Shown here: positions 57,430-64,000 of the stretch, one piece after another
Layout of the letters: every line of letters begins with the position of its first letter
Position numbering within the stretch: the stretch's first letter is position 1
Source of the DNA: Sodiomyces alkalinus F11
Taxonomy: Eukaryota > Ascomycota > Sordariomycetes > Glomerellales > Plectosphaerellaceae
Reading direction: 5' to 3'
NCBI RefSeq assembly: GCF_003711515.1
Contig: NW_021167087.1
Coordinates: 1 to 64,000, forward strand
Length of the DNA: 64,000 nucleotides
The notes under the pieces: generated by a model
The model's database searches: none
Seen by the model: only the letters and a program-made list of their open reading frames with translations
What the model was told of the DNA's origin: nothing
Made by a program: the position numbers and the translations under genes

Positions 57430-59050
57430 CTATCCTAACTAATCTATCTATAGGAGCCTTTCTAGGCTATACGGTCCTTCTCGGGTGGCTATAGAGGGGA
57501 AAACCCAGGTAAAACCCGGGGAAACCCTTTATACACTTCCTTAGGTGGAGAGGTACCGTTACGGGGCCGATATAGCCCCGGTTTATCCCTATTACGTATC
57601 TGGATCTCACCTCTAGGCTAATAGCTAACGGGAAGTGTAGTAGGCCAGTAGTTAAGTGGGTTAGCCTAGGCTAATCTCGATTAGTAGAACGGGGGCTAAG
57701 GGGGCGCTACCGCGCTTCCGCTATACGGTAGCTACGGCTCTCCCTCCTCGGGCTCCTTATATCCCTCGGGGATTATGCCTTTATTCCTTTTATTCGGTTA
57801 ATAAAGAGAGTAGGGGAGGTAAGCGCCTCCTACGTCCTTTAGGTAGGTTCTTACTATATCCGGCGGTAGGTAAGGGGAATAAGGCCCTACCCTATTATAA
57901 GAATTAGATAGTTAATATCCCCTAAGGCCTTTATGCCTTAATTCTCCCTCTTCCTCCTATAACGCTAATAAATTCGTTATAGGTTTTCCTAAGTCTATTC
58001 CCGCTTACGGTCTTATAGGTATATTATTACGGCCTATAATAAGTAGTAAACCCCTTTAGTTTTCTCGTTATATTCCTATTATATTTTAACTATAAGTATC
58101 TTATAGGTAGCGTTACGGTAGCGTAGTAGCGTAGGGTTAATTAGGTAGTATAATAGCGATTTATCCATATATTTAAGTAATCTAAAATAATAGCATAATA
58201 TAAGTTCTCTTCGTGGCGTAGCGGTGCCTTAGTAATAGCGTGCTAATAGTCGTAGATATCGTCTCCTAATAATACTAATACAAATAATAATAACCGCCGC
58301 TATAAGCGTGGTATAGTTTATATTATACCGTATATAGCCCTTAATAGCGTCGGAGTAGTATTATAGTGCTAATATAGGGTAGTTATATTTATTATAGTAA
58401 GTGTTTAGGTATTTACCCCGATAATATAAAAGCTTACGCTAATACCACGGGAATAGGCGTGGCCTATTACTAGTATACTAATAATCGCTATCTATATAAG
58501 GATATAAATCGCCTCGGTGCTATAGTGGTATTGTGTATATATCGCGGTAGATATAGCTAATAGTTTAATAAGTCCCCTCCGCTACTAAGAAGCGGTAAGA
58601 ACGGCTTATAGATATCTATTAGGTATATATAGCGGTAAAGGCCGCTAATAGCGCGGGTATCGCTATTATAAGTCTCTCCTTTCAGTGCCGTGGCGGTTCT
58701 ACGCTAATAAGTTCTAGGCTAAGGAGCGCCTAAGGATAGCGTCCTAGTCTTTTAGCCGGGCCCTAAACCGGGCGTTACCTTCCGGTCGCGGTCGCGGCGG
58801 CACCGCGTCGGTAAAGGTATAGAAGTTATCTTATTAGATAAGACGTTTAGAGGGTAAGATGGATCTAATCCTGGAATACTATATAAGTGGCTCTGCTTCG
58901 GTCCCGCTATAGCTCCCTAGCGGTATTATCTAACTACCCTAATAGGGTCTTAAGTATATCGAAAGCGGTATTAATACCTTTAAGGGAGGTAATAACGATA
59001 AAAGCTAATCGGTGCCGTAATAGTACTACGTTAATACCGCCGGGGTCCCG
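57430..59050 (-). other. LINE-3 3' untranslated region
   Basis: Colinear with the other LINE 3' UTRs; no coding trace. The short plus-strand frame at 58887-59072 is not protein-like. Confidence 0.55.
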
Positions 59051-62000
59051 GCTTATAAGGCCCCTATCCTAATAATTAATTAGTTATTATACCGCCTTAT
59101 CCCCGGTACGGTCCCCTTTCGGTATCGCGGGTATCTTCGTAGGCCTTTATAACTTCGAGGGCGAGGCGGAAGTCCTTAAGCCTCTTCCGTTATTGGAACT
59201 ACCTTATAACTGCCCCGGCTTCCGTGTTATAGTCTAATACGTCGTATAAATCCCCTTTAGTCGTGAGTAGTCTCCCTATAGCACTAAAAAGCTCTTTACG
59301 CTCTTCCTTAGTTACGTCCTAGTATCAAAGTATTACGTGCTCCGCTATTTCTGCCCCCCTGTTACCGTAGAGGCACCGTGTTATTAGAAATCCCGGTACC
59401 CTCGCTTTCACTAAGAAGGCTTATAGGCCTAGCTTTTCTAATCTAATTTAGGTAAATACGGCGCTTTATAGCTTTAGGAGTCCTTTATATTTCCGGAGGG
59501 AGCGTTATATCGGGGGGCGGCTTAGTACCGCTACGGCGTAGGTATAGGGCCTCCGTGCCTTTACCTAGGTTCGACCCTAGTCCCTTATAAGGGCTTTTAT
59601 CGGGCCTACGTTTCTACTCCAGGTTGTTAGGGCGTTAAGTTAGGCTATCCACGCGAGGGCCGTATAGGTCCTATAATACCGATTCGATGCTATTAAGGCT
59701 CTCGCCGTAGCGTATACTCCGGCTAATGTCTTATCTTCGGTTCCCTGCTCTTATATCCGGCGGACCTTCTGGGCACTAAGCCTTAAGAGGTATAGGTTAA
59801 GGGGGGGGATAAAGGTCTCTTTTTCGAGGACCCTAACCGGCGTGGCTTTATACGCTCCGGTTATTAATCGGAGGCACCGGTTCTATACTATTATAAATAC
59901 CGCTATAGGGCCTTACTAGGGACCGGCCCCTATCTTATAAACGGTTAAGGCATAGTAGGCGATTACTAGTTATATTACTATAAGGTATAGGCTTTTTACA
60001 TTTATAAAGGTATACCCCTATACTACCACGCTAAGCCTTAAGAGGGCGTATATTTAGGTGGCTAGACGGCTCTTTACCGCTTTAGTGTTTTATCGAAAGT
60101 CGAGCTTCCTATTAAGCTAAACGCCTAGGAACTTTATCGCCTCCGTTACTAATACCGAAGTAGTATTAAGGGAGAGCGGGGTAAATAAGGGTTAGCGTGA
60201 TTTTGTGAAGGGGATATAGACGTATTTAGCTAATTCGAACTATAGTCCGCTCGTTATCTCCTAGTCTAGGTATATCCGTTACGCGGCGGTAAGGCGCTAC
60301 CGCGTTTATACCTCCGTCCTACTAAAGGCGATAATATTCGTAGTATCTATAAAACCTATTACTATTATTTTAGGAACCCTTTCTAATTCTTCGTATAGAG
60401 TGGAGATATAGAGGATAAAGAGGATAGGGGAGATTAAGGAGCCCTACGGTATACCCCTATAAAGGTATAACGAGGGGGCTGTTTCGCTATTAAGTAATAG
60501 CTAGGCTATACGGTCTTAAAGAAAGCTACTAATTAGGGTAATAAGCTATTAAGGGAAGCCTTTCCTTTTAAGTACCTTAAGGAGGCGAGAATAGGGGATA
60601 GTATTAAAGGCGCTTTTAATATCTAGTTAAAGTATTAAAGCGGTGCCGCTATAGGCCTAGCTCGCCTTTATAGCCTCCGTGACTCTTTATACTACCGGCT
60701 TTATACTTCGCCCTATCCGGTTACCTATCTATCCCTCCGGGAGGAGCCGATACTCCTCCGCTATAATTACAATCCGATTAGCTAGTATCCCCTTAAGGAC
60801 CTTACCTATTATACAAAGGAGTAATATCGGTCGTTAGCTTTTTATTATCCTATAGTCGGCCGGCGGCCGGCCTTCCTTCTTAAGTATTATTACTGTAGCG
60901 TAGCGGCACCTTTTCGGGTAGTAGCTTACTTCGAGGCACGCTATAAAGATAGTACTAAGTCTTTAGTATAGAGGGGGTCTATATACTTTTAGGAGCCCTG
61001 CTAAGAGTCTATCGGGACTTAGTACCGTTTAGGGTTTTATCTTTTTAAGGCGCCTTTATACGTCCGTTACGGTGATATCTTAGCGGATATCCTACCCCGG
61101 GGGGAATTCCGCTCTTAGGGGCCTAGGGGCAGTAAGGGGNNNNNNNNNNNNNNNGGGGGGAAGAACTTCCGGTTAAAGACTTTAGCTTTCTCTATATATA
61201 TAGTTACCGGGTAATCGCTATTATCTTAGTATAGTAGTGGTACCGATAAGGGGTCCGGTAATACGCCCCCTTTAATTCGAGCCTATTTCTATAACCGCTA
61301 AAGAAGGCTATCGTCCTTCTTAGTTAAGTAGAGTAGGTGCCGCTAATAGCCGCTTCGCTACCGCTACAGCCTTATCTCGGCACCTCTCCGCTTCCTAGAA
61401 CTTATCCTATCGGTTCCGTGACTTTCTGGTTTTATATCTATAGTAGAGGCGCCTTACTTCCGAGGTAAGGGCGGTTAGCTCCGTATTCTACTAAGGGGTG
61501 GATAGGCGTTTAGGGGTACCCCTATAATAGCGTGGCGCGGCCTTATCGGCTATAGTTATAAGGTCCTTTATTAGGTCATCTAGTACTAAGTCGATATCTC
61601 CTAGTATTATAAGGGGGCCGGTCTACTATAGCCGTATAGCGGCGAGCTAGGGGACCTATAAGGGGTTAAAGTCTTTCTAGACCTAACAGGGCCCTATTAG
61701 TTCCCCCGGTAGTATCGTCGCGGTAATCACTATAGTATCCGTCTTTATAAGGATTCGGGCTATCTATACGTAGTAATTAGACCCGATAAAGGTTTTATCC
61801 GGGCCGCTAAAGTCGTAGCGGAACCCTTATATTACCTATATAAGGTTAATAATACTAGCACGCCGGCCCGGGCGGTGCTATATAGTTATTCTAAGGGGGG
61901 TTACTAGGTCTAGGTTCTATCGGGTCGTAAGGGTAAGTAGGGTATCGGCTCGGGCGTAATACCGCGGTAGCTATAATTATAGGGGGTAGTATAGGTTAAT

Positions 62001-62400
62001 GTCCCCTATAAGGATATATCGGCTCTATAATAATGCCGTATCGAATATATCTTATAGGAGTGTATTTTAGGGGGTCCTAGCTAACTAGTAGTTCTCTAAG
62101 TAGATCGACTAGATTATAAGGGTATTATCTCCGGTCCCGACTATAACCGTGTAGGTATCGCGGTAGGCCCGTTATATCCACGTATATAGCGAGTATCTTT
62201 TATAGATATATAAAAGGGCACGGCCTCCTCCTTAGATTAGCTGGTATACCCCTTAGGAGGGGTATACGGGGCTTTTCGTAAAACGGTTAGGGCCGGGTTC
62301 CTAGATTACTATCACGTCGTACTCGGCGTGGTACCGGAGCAGTAGCTCTTACCGCGCCTAACTCCTCCTTATATTCTATAAAAGGATATAGATTTTTAGT
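59050..62400 (-). pseudogene. LINE-3 ORF2 relic
   Basis: The endonuclease start (Y-H-A-E-Y-D-V-I-V-I-x-E-P) is near 62310-62340 and RT is at about 59700-61120. The catalytic box region (60330-60360) reads F-I-D-T-T-N-I, so both RIP and other change have hit it. The C-terminal Cys/His domain is at 59090-59400. An assembly gap of 15 N lies at 61140-61154. Confidence 0.75.
61140..61154. other. assembly gap (15 N)
   Basis: Flanked on both sides by G runs; the corresponding site in LINE-2 (21581-21592) is a G homopolymer. Confidence 0.95.
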
Positions 62401-62479
62401 AATTAAAAGGGGGGGGGGCTAAGATAATATACCCGGTATAACCGGGGTCTGGCTCTAGGGTTCCTATTATAATACCTTA

Positions 62480-63900
62480 CCGGCCCCGCGGGGGACTATA
62501 TAGGCGCTTATCGGGCCTAGTATCGGGGAGCCCTCCTCTCCCCTAGTTCTTTTAGGGGCTAACTCCTGCCTTTACGGAGGGGTTAGTCTTAGTTCTAGGC
62601 GATAATAATCGGGGGGAAGATCTAGGGTTACCGCGGGTATACCGCTTCGGTCTAATAGGTAATATTAAAGTCTTTAGCTTAGTACTTATACGCTTTACGG
62701 GTTTTCTTAGCCTTTTTTTTTAGTAGTCGGTATATATTATTAAAGATGTTATAGTCTCCGGTATAGGCGGCGTAATGGCGGGGGCGCCCCGGCGCTATAG
62801 CTTCGTAGTATCCTAGGCCTCAAGGGTACGCCGATTTAGGCTTAGCGTAGTAACGGTATACCCTCTCCGTTATAGGGTAGCCGTTCGCCTAATATCCAAA
62901 GTGTAGGTATTTATAGCACCTTAGGAGACTAAGGTCGGGGTCGTGTAGTTTATAGATATAGCTACCCCCCTTACAGAGGAGGGTATTCCGTATAAGGCTT
63001 ATTACCCTTTCCGGCGAAGCCGATTTAATAAAGAGGAGTATTACCCTACTAATACCACGGCGGGGTACTTATTATCGTGCTCGGATAATTTTTACCTTAG
63101 AGTATATATCTTATAAGGATACTAGTAGGTCTTCTTCGGATAGGGCGTTAAGGACCTCCTAAGGGATAGCCTTAGCTAGCGTAGGGTAAGTATATACGGC
63201 TAGGGTAGCTCTTTTACTAAAGGCCTTCTTAATCTATTATTCTTTATAGGTAGCCTACTACTATACCCTTTTAGTAAAGGTAAGGTAGATATCTTTACTC
63301 AGTAGCTTTTATACCGCTACGGTATCGTATCGGGTGGTTATAGCGTTTATGGCTTAGATAATCTCCTTTAGGGTCCTATCTTTAAGGGGCTAATCTTCGG
63401 GGAGGGTTCCTTAGCGGATAATTAGTTCCTAGTAGTGCTTAGCGGGGATTACTTTAAGGGGGGCGGGGTCCTATAGTAGTGCCGCTATAGGAGCCTAGGC
63501 TATAATATTAGCCTAAGTCTTTTTCGTGCTACTCGTCCCTTTTCGGAGTTCCTCTTCTATAACGTACCGAATAGTAGCGTGTAGGTATACTAACGGTATC
63601 GCGCCGGCGTCCTTATAGGTAGTACGTATCGTAATTAATTCCTTTACTAGCTCTATAACCTACTTAATTATATTCCTGTTAATTAATAGAGCCTGAATTT
63701 CTGCCTTAATCTTAGTTACTCTCGGTTCCGGGGGGCGTGGTGGTCCCCTTTCGGTCTTATATCGGTTCCGCGCTACGTCCCGCCACGGGCGAAAGGGGGG
63801 GGGGGGGGGAGCGCTCGTGTTATAAAGAGTAGTCCTATTACGAATTCTGCGTGGACGAAATCGGGACGATAGGGGCGGGATTATCCTATATCTTTTCCGG
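62480..63900 (-). pseudogene. LINE-3 ORF1 relic
   Basis: Zinc-knuckle region at about 62720-63000, colinear with 23180-23420 of LINE-2. The upstream part includes a 15-G tract at 63795-63809, also G-rich in LINE-2 (24226-24234). Confidence 0.65.
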
Positions 63901-64000
63901 TTACACCGTAGCGCCGGTATTACGGTGCCGCTACGATAATATCCCGGGAGAGAGGCGGTGGTTATAATCTCTATCTTAGTGGTTTTATCAATTTTACTCC

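Larger units (their letters stand above)
57401..64000 (-). mobile_element. LINE-3: near full-length Tad1-like LINE, runs off window
   Basis: (TTA)n tail at 57401-57419, 3' UTR to about 59050, ORF2 and ORF1 in the order of LINE-2, colinear with it to at least 24410 of LINE-2 at the window end. It is inserted tail to tail into LINE-4. A run of 15 N at 61140-61154 replaces a poly-G tract. Confidence 0.88.

Noticed and set aside
1..64000. CRISPR arrays, bacterial operons, rRNA or tRNA genes
   Set aside because: No regularly spaced repeats of CRISPR type were seen, introns and TE types are fungal, and no cloverleaf with correct arms was found; the tRNA-like matches are primer-binding sites only.
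1..64000. Starship giant transposon or effector/secondary-metabolite cluster
   Set aside because: No tyrosine-recombinase captain, secreted cysteine-rich ORF or biosynthetic domain could be recognised; all cargo is retrotransposon sequence.
1..64000. Centromere
   Set aside because: Nested RIPped repeats would fit, but a gene with normal composition is present and no direct evidence can be seen in sequence alone.

Overview
The window looks like a transposon-dense, RIP-mutated compartment of a filamentous ascomycete (Pezizomycotina) chromosome. Three things point there. A single intact host gene, fimbrin, carries four short introns with fungal branch sites. Everything else is retrotransposon sequence of types typical of these fungi (Ty3/Gypsy chromoviruses, Ty1/Copia elements, Tad1-like LINEs). 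That sequence is full of TpA, poor in CpA/TpG, and has TAG/TAA where conserved Trp/Gln codons should be, which is the signature of repeat-induced point mutation (RIP). The species cannot be told from this sequence.

Layout. 1-9418: Gypsy-1 (minus strand), inserted into the integrase of Gypsy-2 (9419-13887, minus) and itself split by a 5'-truncated LINE (5003-7466, 13-bp target duplication). 13893-14132: a MITE with about 45-bp terminal inverted repeats. 14133-17026: a sharply bounded, non-RIPped island holding fimbrin (CDS 14465-16670, five exons, 647 residues). 17027-24738: an approximately 0.8-kb unit between 120-bp direct repeats, split by a full-length Tad1-like LINE-2 (17849-24471, 15-bp target duplication), then a second MITE relative. 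24769-26865: 5' part of a plus-strand Copia (A1). 26866-27059: an inverted LTR of the same family. 27511-30881: a minus-strand Copia (B) broken in gag by Gypsy-D.

30882-47390: Gypsy-D (minus), containing a solo LTR (36179-36391) and a complete 7225-bp Gypsy-C (36731-43955, perfect 5-bp target duplication), both of one LTR family. 47391-53640: a complete Copia-A (minus) inserted into the right LTR of Gypsy-D. 53641-54795: the 3' end of an unidentified plus-strand LTR element, rich in GCGA/TCGC palindromes. 54800-57400: a plus-strand LINE-4, broken by the minus-strand LINE-3 that runs off the window (57401-64000).

None of the elements can encode full proteins now. The most interesting structural theme is that all three Gypsy elements whose 3' ends are visible carry a decayed extra ORF on the opposite strand between pol and the 3' LTR. 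It combines a Cys-rich motif with helical or low-complexity segments, and in two of them a GTAAGT splice donor follows the Cys motif directly. Gypsy-1, -C and -D also carry integrase chromodomains, which fits their piling into one another. Positions of gag/pol relics are approximate because frames are broken.
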